A stretch of 64,000 nt of DNA from Chalara sp. BL73 (taxonomy: Eukaryota > Ascomycota > Leotiomycetes > Helotiales), in the NCBI GenBank assembly GCA_918026815.1, contig CAKJVC010000123.1, positions 124,001 to 188,000 on the forward strand. Reading direction: 5' to 3'. Shown one piece after another: positions 11,442 to 22,121 of the stretch. Both the position numbers and the translations under genes were made by a program. The first letter of the stretch is position 1. Every line of letters starts with the position of its first letter. Under the pieces are notes generated by a model. That model worked only from the letters and a program-made list of their open reading frames with translations, was not told the origin of the DNA and searched no databases.

Positions 11442-12831
11442 ATGACGTTCACTGAAGTCGACCAGTCTATTTTCGAAAAGCTGCCGATCGAGTTGATGCT
11501 GGAAATTCTAGGCTCGATTGCTGACGTTCGGGGCCTAGTTGCAATTACCTGTTCATGTACCACCATCCACAAGATTTCTATAGAAGCCCAGTGTCAAGTT
11601 GTTCCTCAAGTTCTATTTCGAGAGATAGATATCGAGATCCTTCCTGAGGCAACTACGGTACTTCAGTCTTCCAGATCAACCTGGACAAAGACAGCTATGC
11701 TTAAGTTCTTGAATGAGGCTCTCGACGAACGAAAGATATCAACACAGTGCTGGAATATTGCCGACGCAGTTGCGGTTACTCGACTGTATCACCAAGTCAA
11801 ACAGCTTGCGACTGACTTCGCCTCAGAATCATCTCATCGCATAGACTCCACAATTTCAAAATCCGAGTTGAATCGATTCCAACGTGCATTCTACAGATTC
11901 GAAATGTACTGCAACCTCTTTGGGGATCTGAAACACCGTGTATTATCTCCCCAAGAACAAAGAGATGCCTTCTTCTCCAAGTTTTCTCCGTGGGAAAATG
12001 AACAGCTTGCCTGCGTTCATGACTACTTATCTCGGCTTCTAATTCCAGGTAAGTAATTATCATCCATCTGTCGCCATTTTGAGGTGATAATTGATTACGA
12101 TAGAATTCAATGAAATAGCCGAGCATGACATAGTATGGGCTGAAATGTCTATCGACTATGCAGAACCCTCACAGCCTAACTATTATCTTGAGCGAATTCT
12201 AGCTCGTGGGATTAACAATATATGTTCTATCATCAAAGCGAAAGGATACGAGGAGAAATACAATTTACTTTATCCAGACGTCCCTCAAGGTGCCGGTCGT
12301 TTCCTGTCGGAGGCATTGGAAGCCGCAAATGCCCCCGACGATCAGCGCTACCTAGAAGAATATACCGACGATGAAGTCGCCAATCTTTCAATCCCTTATT
12401 TTCGAGATCCCGATACGGGCCCTTTTGACGCATGGTATTGGGCACATCAGTGGACAACTCGAGAATATTTTGTAAATAGCGAACCACGATTGTCGCTGCG
12501 CGAGTGGGGATACGCTATGTGGGATCGTAGCAGCCTTGACAAGATAGGAGTTCTCCGAGAAGACTGGGAAGAAGAACCTGGTGCGGCTGTCCGGACAAGT
12601 GATGAGGTTCGAAGATATCAGCAGCGGGAAGCTTCCCTTCAGCGTCGTAGAGAAATTTTCCGGAATGGGGGAAGAGGTTGGTGGTCTTTCGGAGATGAGA
12701 GCAGGGTAATTTGGGGGGTTCCTGAGAGCCCGCCCGGAAAAGCTGCGGAGAAAGAGAAAGAGTATAGAAACTTTGACTCGCTCGAGGAGGCAAAAGAATT
12801 TCTGTTGGGCCTGCGAATTTCAAGAAGCTGA
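11442..12831 (+). CDS. F-box domain protein
   Basis: Two exons, 11442-12048 and 12104-12831, 445 codons (444 residues). Residues about 10-55 (FEKLPIELMLEILGSI, then LVAITCSCTTIHKI) match an F-box, which docks substrate receptors onto Skp1 of SCF ubiquitin ligases. The remainder (helical, with a Trp/Tyr-rich patch YWAHQWTTREYF) resembles lineage-specific ascomycete F-box proteins of unknown target. The intron has a GTAAGT donor and a GATAG acceptor, and the phase closes. Function beyond F-box membership is not inferable. Confidence 0.8.
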
Positions 12832-13077
12832 GAAGAAACACATTACGCTTTATAATTTAGCTTGGTATAGGTTGGCTTACAACGATCGTTATCAAGCGCT
12901 ATTAGAGGGGATTATGCCAGTATGCCATGATAGAGATTGTGGCAAACGATCTATACGCGAAAGCTGGAAACTCGTAGAATTGTTGGCACGCTCTCCTGAT
13001 TAGAACCTCGCAGAGTGAGATCCTTTTGATCTTCATAACAATTCCAGCATACCGCATCCACAGGTTATGGCCTTTCG
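12832..13077. other. Intergenic after the F-box gene
   Basis: The 3' flank of the F-box gene. A plus-strand frame ending at 13003 overlaps it out of frame and has no independent support. Confidence 0.3.
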
Positions 13078-13540
13078 GTTGCGTATTCCACTGCACTGAA
13101 GAGTCCCCCGACACTCATTATCCGATATTTTATAGAGAAAAAGTTCCAAGTTACGCCTAGAATCATCACCGGCGCGAGGAGGCTTGTATCTCGAGCCTCA
13201 CCGCCGTCGGCATAACGAAATACCGGAAACGTACTAGATGGCTTTGATACTTTCACCGGAGGGAAGGTTGATATTGACTTAGACTTCGAGAGATAGAAAG
13301 CGATGCGAATTGTCACAGGAGATGTATTTGATCGTGTTGAGCTGACGATGGCTCAGGTTCACGACCCATCCATGATTATTGCTGTCGACGATAAGAATAG
13401 CCTTGATACCTAGGTGCCAACCTTTGAGCGGGAAACTACCTTTCAATTTCCTCTGCGAAATGATGCACGTATTGTATAAGACTTGCTGCATGGGGAATTA
13501 ATTGAAATTCCAGAACCAGATGCTAGAATGTGCATGAGCC
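13078..13540 (+). pseudogene. Eroded coding remnant of unknown family
   Basis: One plus-strand frame stays protein-like for about 150 codons but is interrupted by four stops: TAA after PPSA, TAG after DLDFER, TAG after KNSLDT and TAA after DARIV. The runs between stops (FTGGKVDIDLDFER, KAMRIVTGDVFDRVEL, HDPSMIIAVDDKNSL) look like real protein. TAG and TAA arising from CAG, CAA or TGG fit C-to-T decay. I do not recognise the family. Confidence 0.5.
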
Positions 13541-14070
13541 ATTGTTAGTAACGGAAGAAATAGAAATAGGACAGAAACAAACTCAAAGTTTGAGTCAGTG
13601 CCTGAAGGGATAGCTAGCTGAAGGGATATCAGTGTTCACACCTCCGCAACTACGCATATCAGCAGCAGCGCTCGGCTAAGGTTTTAGTATATATCGCTGC
13701 CTGAGCTGACATGATAATAAATATCACTAATTCATCCTGTTACCTCACCCCAATACCGATGAGAAGATCTTTCCAGTAACAGGGTAAATTGATTAAGCTA
13801 CTTTTAATAATAGGCGGCATCATAAGATACCATTAAATAGTCCTTGCCCAGATTAATCCTCCTTCGTTCTATACCCAAATCAAGCCTCAACTTTTGCCCT
13901 GTTCTTCAACTTACTCGAGATGTCCTTGAACTGGTTTCTCAAGTCATTTGGTCTATGAATTGATTGATATTAACTACGAAGCTTGATCATCCGGTCTGGC
14001 GAATTCTGTTACATCAGGTTTATATGTCCTCGGGGGGAACATGGCATACTGATTTATAACGTGTCCATGG
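13541..14070. other. Intergenic, A+T-rich
   Basis: No frame of interest seen. This is the 3' flank of the DUF1961 gene. Confidence 0.35.
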
Positions 14071-14790
14071 TCACAGCTTCCAGACCTCCAGGTTGCGGTA
14101 TCTAGCAACCAGCGGGGTCATTCCACGGAAAGCAATACGGCCCTCACGCACAACCGGGCCGGTTGATTTGTCATCGTCGAAGGAGAAGATGGGGAGGTCG
14201 TTGATGAAGAAGTGCACCTCGCGCTTGTCCTTCACGACGGTGATGCGGTAGAAAGCACCTTGGGCATCGGCGACGGGCGGCAGCGGATCAGCTCCCTGGG
14301 CGACGAGATTGAAACCGGGTGACTTGCGCAGATTGGCGAGGAGGAATGCGCGCTCCTCAGGCCAGCGCCGACGGAAGTACGATGCGTGCAGGACTCGGAT
14401 GTCACCTGAGTGGTACTGGGGATAGGAGCCGTTCCGCGGGGCCAGAGAGGGGTCAAAGATGCTACCACCGGCCACGGCCTGGGCGCCAAAGAAGAACATG
14501 GCGAGGCCCGGCTCGTTGCGCGGTGAGAACTCCCAACTGATTCGAATGCCGTCGGGAAACACCTCCGGAGCCCAGAAGACGAAGTGGTCGTTGATGCCAC
14601 CGGCTCCGGATAGTTCCAACGCGCCGTCGACGGCAGTGACGTTCACCGGGCCTTCTGCCACCCATCCGGCGACGTCCGTAGTGGAGTTGAGGGGATTGCG
14701 GTAGAGGAGCTTCTCCTTCGCCGCCGCCATGGCCGACGACATAGACGCTGCAAGGCACAACGCTAAGAAGAGTCGCCGCATTATGTCCAA
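14071..14790 (-). CDS. Secreted DUF1961 family protein, intronless and G+C-rich
   Basis: One exon of 240 codons (239 residues). A signal peptide is evident (MRRLFLALCLAASMSSAMAA). The body follows the DUF1961 pattern of a concanavalin-like jelly roll: YRNPLNSTTDVAGWVAEGP, DHFVFWAPEVFPDG, FDPSLAPRNG, ANLRKSPGFNLVAQG and LVARYRNLEVWKL. These proteins are associated with polysaccharide metabolism, mostly in bacteria; substrate unknown. The line 14101-14160 has 37 G or C in 60 bases, well above its flanks. No intron interrupts the frame. The initiator could be either Met at positions 1 or 4; the second leaves a cleaner signal peptide. Base composition suggests transfer. Confidence 0.82.
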   Translation of the reverse strand: MDIMRRLFLALCLAASMSSAMAAAKEKLLYRNPLNSTTDVAGWVAEGPVNVTAVDGALELSGAGGINDHFVFWAPEVFPDGIRISWEFSPRNEPGLAMFFFGAQAVAGGSIFDPSLAPRNGSYPQYHSGDIRVLHASYFRRRWPEERAFLLANLRKSPGFNLVAQGADPLPPVADAQGAFYRITVVKDKREVHFFINDLPIFSFDDDKSTGPVVREGRIAFRGMTPLVARYRNLEVWKL

Positions 14791-16173
14791 GCCTAATGAG
14801 TGCTTCCCGGCCCTTGAAGTCGGCGGTCGTGTCGGTTATGATCTGTTTGCTGCGCACGACAGGATTCGTCTTGCCTAGAGTCGCAATGAGAGCTAGACAG
14901 CGAACCTGACATCTTTTCGACGGCAGGGCAACCTTTCATACTTGTATACCCTGATATGTGCAAACGACATCAAATACTCCACGGGTTGATATCCCACCGA
15001 GACAGCGAGATTCCCGAGTCTTGGTTGCAGGGCTGTGGGGCCTCAATTTTGACAGGTGCCTGAACTATGCTCATATAGGAAGGAGCTCTACCACGGTAGG
15101 GTTGCTGCAATACAATCCCAAAAAGGTGTGATTAATATATAAAACCCTGCACCAGGAACCCCATTAGAATCTTGGACGAAAGAAATCCCGCCTCTCCCTC
15201 ATGGGCCGTAACGAATGAGAAGTGCACACCGCCGGGTTACAATAGGACATGCAACATTTTCGCACGAATGAGAACGCCTTACTTGCTTTACATTAGTGAA
15301 ATAGTAATAGTAAAGTATTCAGTAATACTTGCGATTATATTGGTGTTCTTAAAACGTTAATTAGCCAGTAAAAATGTTTGTACTTAATTTCGAACAAACA
15401 TTTGGAGAACAATTTTGTTTTTGTATCTTTAGCATACTGAACAAAATATCTTACAATTTATAAGCAGGCGTTTAAAAGTTAGGACATAGTATGTCGCCTT
15501 TATAATAATTCCTTGAAAATAAAGTGCAATAGCAAAACGTGTAGCATTACATACTCATCTAGAGTAAGTTAGTGAATCTTCACATCCTGCTGCAAGCTCA
15601 CGTGTGTAACCGCAAAGACAGTTGGGCCTAATTCGTGCTCGATTTCTTTTGCACCACCATCTCACAATGGTTGGGTTCACTCTCCCTCCTCGGAATTGTT
15701 TTTATGCTGTATTTTACCTTCCAGGGGGGTTAAAAAGTTAGGTTTATGAAGGGTATACAAACGCAATCATAGAGTATTGGGCAGCCATAACCTAGAGCGT
15801 ACGTCGGATTGCAAAAATATATGAAAGGATTGAAGTGGTCAATTGCCTTATTCTCTTTCTTCTTCTTTCTATTTCTCTCCTTGTCGTTTTGCTTGATGTT
15901 TGTGGTATCCATTGATACTGAACAGTTGCAAAGGCCGAGGTGATCTTCCTTGTTAGGTTGAGACTAAGTGATGCAAAAATTTCAATGATTAGGAACATTG
16001 ATGGGAGGATTCGGTTTAATAACCCAAGTGAAGATTGGGCTGTCAAGCTTCATCATGGTTTAGACGGTGTTTGAGTTCACCTTCATGTTCAAAGTGACAA
16101 TAAGATCATATATAGTGCTGTGCTGCTGTTTTAGAGACAAAGGTATCTGAAGGGCCTTATTTAAATATATCAA
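14791..16173. other. 1.4 kb intergenic
   Basis: No gene supported. Frames here are short and A+T-driven. The 14791-15170 end contains the DUF1961 promoter region; 15360-15560 is very A+T-rich. Confidence 0.4.
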
Positions 16174-18634
16174 TCATATGCCCAGTTCTTGTTCAAATGC
16201 TGCTGCATTTGGTGGCCTTCCGAGATACCGTGTAAGTATTTCCATCGCCTCCTGACTCCCCCCTTTTTCAAGAATACTATGTCGGTAATGTTTTCCGGCT
16301 TCGGCATTCATGGGGTTATTGTAAAACGCATGGTGGAATATGTCCGTGGCAAAGACTTTTGAGCTGTTTAACGATTAGTCGCGCTTCTCTTGGAACTCCT
16401 ATCCTAGACGAAGGAGACCTACTATAGATACGAGTAGTAATTCGCATCTTGTCCCCACATGAAGTGCTGAGTTTTCGTATATCCATGCCCCCAAGCCAAC
16501 CCCTTCCCCAAAACTTCAGGTCCCTCAAGCAACCCAAAATCCCGTCTTGCGCCATTATAAATACTCGAAATCTGCAATTTCAAAGCTTCCTCTCGTGTGG
16601 GGGGTGAGTGAATAGTCATATCGAAAATACTCAGTCCAACCTGGCGCAAAGTGAGTAGTGCTTGATTAACTTCTTTTGCGCTGCAGAGCTGTTGCACAGT
16701 CTCCAGCGGGATTTGCTTTGGCGGTTGCCGAGCTTCTGGACTTGGATGTCTTAATTGCCAGTTCCTAAGATGGGAAGGGGAAAGAAAAGATACGTGATAA
16801 CTGATTGCCTGGAGAATGTGAGGTTGCCAACACCAGAACTCGAGGGCCTGGCTTGGTGCTTCGATGAAATCAGAAGCTGTGTTCGTCCCATGAAAGCAAG
16901 CGTATCTTGTTTTACTCAACAGACAGTGCATGCCTCGATCAATCAGTTTCTTGGCTCATCTCGGGAAGGGAATTTCTTACTGTGGCCGAGCTCGTGAAAT
17001 AAGGTGACGACTTCTGACTGCTTTAAAAGACTTGGGCTGTCAAGCGTGGGCTTCGTTATATTACATACTAAGGCCGTTGCGATAAACTGATCGATACCGT
17101 CTTCGTTTACACATCCCTTCATTTTGTTAGAGCCTCTTCAAATATCTCTTGGCTGATTATGGACTCACAGGAAGAATGCTAAAATTAGCGTTATGTGTAT
17201 ACTTGCCTTCCCGAGGATACAGATCCACGTAAAGATATCCCAAAAAATGCCCTATTGAACGATGACCGCTCCATACACCAAAGATTCTAACATCTGGGTG
17301 CCAGACACAATCTGAGCCTTCACCAGTTTTAACTAGCAATTTTCGTTCCGAATCCGTAAACTCCTCGATAGTTAGCCCGAAAATGACCTGGAAAACGTCT
17401 AGCATTGCTCGCACAACGATCTGGGAAGGAAAATACTCTGAGACTATATAGGGTATAAGGTTAGTTTAAAGAAATAATATTGCCAAATGACCACTTGCCT
17501 TCCTCAGAGTCAATGATATATTTCTGTTTTAGAAGCTGTTCATGGTAAAATGGAAAGTCCCAATGAAATAGGCGGTCCGATTCAGGTCCGTTGACCTCAG
17601 CATTCTTGTCGTTTCGCTTCATTGCGAGTAGAACTTCCAGTTCTTGCTCTGCTTTAGGCATTAATCGCGTAGCTAATTCTTTGAGGAACCTCTGAACATT
17701 TTCAGGAGATTTGGCCATTCTATAAAAATTTAGAAAATTAACGGCCATCTAGCGTAGGAAGGAAATAACACATGGTATCTCTCGAAAGAGAGTGGGTTAC
17801 CTACAGAGACCCTAATCGTAGTGCAGCATAGTTAGGATACCCTAATAAACGTGCGGACTCATCTCGTAACATAATCCTCTCCTTAAATATAGTTATATTT
17901 GTTGTATGTTGGTTTTCAAAAGCTTCAAATACTTTTCGCCTGGTCGCAGGAACCTGGCATGTGTTCAAAATCATTGTTACATCGGGCCTTTTGAGTGGTA
18001 GCAAAAGATGGCCCTTAGCTTTGCTCTCTAATCCTCGAATATACCAGCCAGGTACCCCGCGTACTTCTGATCTGAGAATTAATAAACTTTCTTGGTTCTC
18101 CGTAAGATTCTGCATAAACGAAGAGCGAAGCTGCAAAAGCCTTTGGCTAATATGCTTAAACCTTTGACGTGACTCGCCCGGGAGGATTTGGAGACCTCTT
18201 TGAATCCCATCTCTTCTGCGTTTCTCTAACCACATTTGGTCCTCGGGGTCTAGCCCATCTGTATTTTCCCACACCTTCTGAACCAGTTGAAAAATGTCCT
18301 CTCGCATAAGAGATTTCAGCTCAGCCTGCTCTATATGTGCTATCGCTTCTGTTGCTGCTTTACGTACGCTTAGATCTGGGGACAAGTGTACAAACGCTGC
18401 GATGCGTTGTATCTCTCTTCTCGCACGGTTCTCGGCGTAGGCAAGTGGTTGTAGGAGATCCGCAAAGGTTGGAATCTTAGCTGGATATGAGCATGACTGA
18501 ACGATTAGGTGATCTTCGACTTTGCTCAGTTCCAGGACTACTGAATATGCTTGATCAATTAATATCTGTGGAGTGACGTTGAGTTGCGGCGGTTTAGGCA
18601 AATTAAGCACTGAGAACACGGGGCTGCGAGGCAT
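16174..18634 (-). CDS. M3 family metallopeptidase (thimet oligopeptidase/saccharolysin type)
   Basis: Six exons: 18634-17805, 17719-17499, 17443-17169, 17116-16981, 16933-16423 and 16363-16174, 721 codons (720 residues). M3 enzymes cut short peptides in the cytosol or mitochondria using one zinc ion. The zinc site reads HELGH (about 483-487), with the third ligand Glu in DFIEAPSQ (about 512). The GHS/MHCLLSKTRY junction restores the family's GH-xx-x-SKTRY stretch. Near the C-terminus YYSYLYSKVFATDIF is the substrate-side helix. The intron after base 17499 uses a GC donor (GCAAGT). Two donors are GTAGGT. There is no obvious mitochondrial presequence. The length is normal for the family. Confidence 0.92.
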
Positions 18635-19651
18635 AGTGCCAACAAAGATCCACCTGATCTACCTGAATAATAGAATAGTGGAATATAATAATATCGAAGG
18701 CAAAATTGGTTGTCCACTTGTGGAGCTGGTGACAGTCGCAGATTTCGGGAGTTGGCATCAGCCAGAGATGCTAAACATGGATACACGATAATGAATAGCC
18801 AACTTAACTACCTGTAAATCCCGAATACTTAAGTAAATTATGACCCATAATTTAACCGTCTGCTATTGTGCTGCAAGGATGTTCTGCGCAGACAGGGTCT
18901 AAAGCGTAGGGGTATAGTTGGGAGCAAAGGCAGGGGTCGATATGTGGACAGTATTACTACTGCAACGATTGACTGCCTGTTCCAATCTCGCTAAAGGTAG
19001 CTGGTAGCGTACCCTACCTGGATGCCCAAGGCAAGAAAACATAGTACCTATATGGATACTTTGCATTCGTCATTAACGTCGCTTGAATCTTGTCTAGTAT
19101 CTTCTTGTCCGAAAATTATTATCTCCTACTGACTTCTCCAAGAGTTTAATCTGATTTTCTCGTCCGCATAGATCATGGTGGTTGGTATATTTACCTTTTA
19201 CATGCCTACCCCTTGCAATAATTCATACAAATATGAATCACAGACACAGAAAAATTCTATTCTGTTCTCGCAGTAGTTCTTATACCTACCTAAATCTTGA
19301 TCCCTCGATTCCTCCAATTAGCCCCAAGCCAAGTAATGCAGCGTGTGCCCCGAAGCAATTCTCGACGCTCTCATAATGTACATTCAACAACTTCGTAAGT
19401 GAAGACGAGATCAGCTACTTGTTGAAATTTGTGCAGTGTGCTCGAGGTATTCGAACATAGCCTGGGCGTGCAGCTTATGTGTAACCGCGCAGCCAATGAG
19501 GGAGCCACATATGCATTTCTGGCATAGCCACCACCTGCGGCTCTCTGCAAGGCTGTTGCGAAAAATGATCATAAATGACCATCTATCGCTCTTCTCTGTA
19601 GCCATCACATCTATCCGGATCCTAACAAAGGTGATCACCAGCTTTGTGACC
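18635..19651. other. Divergent intergenic region, M3 peptidase / Helo-like gene
   Basis: About 1 kb between two divergent genes, so both promoters lie here. The frame of the next gene stays open upstream to 19436, but the downstream ATG at 19652 begins the recognisable domain. Confidence 0.4.
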
Positions 19652-21890
19652 ATGGCCGAAGTGGTAGGAATAATCGCAAGCAGCGTCGGCATCGTAACTC
19701 TCGCAGGCCAGGTTGTGAAGAGTGTTCTCAAACTGAAAGAACTATGGAACGGTATCAAGGAAGCACCGGATGATGTATCTGACCTTATTGAGGAGGCTGA
19801 AATCCTTAGTGGAATACTCCTTGGTCTAAGGGACAATTCTCAGCTTAATAATCTTCCGTGCCTGGGCGAGGAACAGAAGAAACTCAGAGACGACAGTCTG
19901 AAATACTGCCAAGCTGGAAGCCAAAAACTATTATCCCTAGTAGAGGAAATCGCATCGGACTTAGAAAGGTCTTCGGGGTTCAGAAAAAAAGTGGTCTTAG
20001 CGAAGGTTGTATTGAAAAAGGATCAATTTAAGCGGTATAAGTCGAGGCTCAAAAGCGCTGTGCGGCTTCTATCTTTGTCGGAACAGTGTTTGTCAAGGTG
20101 AGAAGTCTCTTCAGCTATCTTATGAGAATATATGAGACCACCTGGGTTAAATCTTCCACAGAGCATATCAGCAACATATATACACTCTCCTTATGGTAGG
20201 ACCGAAGTTTGGCTCGAATGCAAATGAAGTGCCCGTAAAAAATCACACAAGTCCTTGTAGGAACCAGTCTCCGACAAAAAAAAAGCAAGCTAGAATTCAC
20301 TCTACAGCGCAACAGACTTGCGGGCCGACAAGCTGGGTCAAATACCTCTGTGGAGAGGTAACTGGTACTAACTACTATACAATATCAAACACTGGTGCTA
20401 AATGCCACAATCGACGGAGATCGAATGATGTTTCTCAGAGGCATTTCAACTTTCGGTACCTTCTCCCAAGGTGGCTTGCTAACCAAGTGTGGGAGTTCTG
20501 TAATATCACAGCGCAGGGCAATTGGACAACAAATCTGCGAGTTTACAATATCATCCCTAACGATGCGCTTATTTTTGATTTTGTTCTACAAGGAAATGTC
20601 GAAGGTGTTCAAACCTTAATTTCGAGAAATGAAGCATCTCCATATGATCGGGATGAGGGAGGCTGGACTCTTCTTCACGTAACACCTCTTTTTTTGACTC
20701 CCGGCCGTCAACCATATTGCATATACTAATAAATAACAGTACGCAGTCTCGACAGGGGATCTGGCTATGTGCAAACTTCTCATTAATGAAGGTACTGACA
20801 TCAATGTTGGAAATTTTGAACAAAATATGTTGGTTTAGTCATGTATCCGAAGCACTCGAGAGTATATAATGTTAACAGAATAAGCACCCCCCTACACCGC
20901 CTCGCACTGGACGCCGAAAGCCTGGCATTCCAACACGGAAAGCCGATTCCGGAGCTCTTTCGACTGTTCGTATTAGAGAACGATGGAGATTTTTACGCGC
21001 AAGGCTTCTATGGTGTAACGCCACTGCAATTTTTTAGAGGTCCTGCAGAGGTGCTTTCCTCGCTCCTAATGCATTATCAAGTTGAATCTAGCCGTTCACT
21101 TCTAGAGGATCGACTACATATTGCAACACATATAGCTCATCGAAGTAGCCCCTTCAAAGAGGTGCCAAAAATAGTCAGGGAGACTCTTGGAGATGGATGG
21201 ATAGGTTCATCAGCGTTAAATAATTCCCACGAGAGTTTGAGCCTTCTGGGTGCAGTTTTTAACCAGCTCGTGGATAGCCTTTCTGGTTATAGTCGTCATT
21301 TAAGACTACCGCGAATGAAATTCCATAATGCCACTCTGAAGATAGAAGAAAATGAGTGGGCTAACCTTCTCAAAGACTTAATAAGAGGCAGCGCAGAAAT
21401 ATCCAACTATGTAAGCAAGGGGCGACGTACCAACAGGGGACGACGCACGTTCCTCTTCAATACATGGGAAAAAATTAACCGTTATCCGCTCTATGGTTCC
21501 ATGTCTCCTCATAATAAAATGAGAATGTGGCTCCAGGTTCTTTGTGAGGCGGGAATTGACCTACTGGAATATGGCCGGATCGAGGCGGAGTTGTTACAGT
21601 CTCACCAAACCAGCAGAAACTTCCCCAAATTCCACATCAGACGTTATGGCAAAAACCTTAGCTGGCGTCTTATCAAATTTGAATACGGTTCACTCCCGAG
21701 TGACTGGTACTTCTGGATGTCAGAACCGTCAGATAAGTTTGCGGGTGATTTCTGGTCTACGATCGAGAATCCGCCTCGGAATATGCCTGGTGCTTGGATT
21801 GACGAGAGGCCAAATGAAGACTTATTGGAAAGTGATTACTATTCTACAAGCGAGGGTAGTTACTATTCCACAAGTGACGATGATTCCTAA
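19652..21890 (+). CDS. Helo-like N-terminal domain protein with ankyrin repeats
   Basis: Four exons, 19652-20097, 20162-20678, 20740-20828 and 20879-21890, 688 codons (687 residues). Residues about 1-110 (MAEVVGIIASSVGIVTLAGQ, then a helical bundle) match the fungal Helo-like N-terminal domain found on STAND and ankyrin proteins, used in nonself recognition and membrane-active cell death. Ankyrin-type repeats follow (GNVEGVQTLISRNEASPYDR, GDLAMCKLLINEGTDI, STPLHRLALDAE). The tail of about 330 residues is unclassified and ends in two near-identical YYSTSEGS/YYSTSDDDS repeats. The third intron uses a weaker GTTGGT donor but restores the repeat. It converges on the HET gene. Confidence 0.72.
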
Positions 21891-22121
21891 GCGTTACAAA
21901 GCAAGTCATCTCAAGAGCGTGATAACTTAGCGTGCGGTCGCCTCGCAATCTAGTGCCAGATGAACCCTTGCGGAGGAGTATGAAAAGCTATGCGAACAAG
22001 ACCTTCGATGAATGCTGATGTGATACAAAATGATGTGATGGTAGATGCTCCGTAGGGCAGCACTATCGTCTGTTCGTGCAATTTCCCGCTCTTATGTAAA
22101 TCTTTTAGAGATCAACGATGC

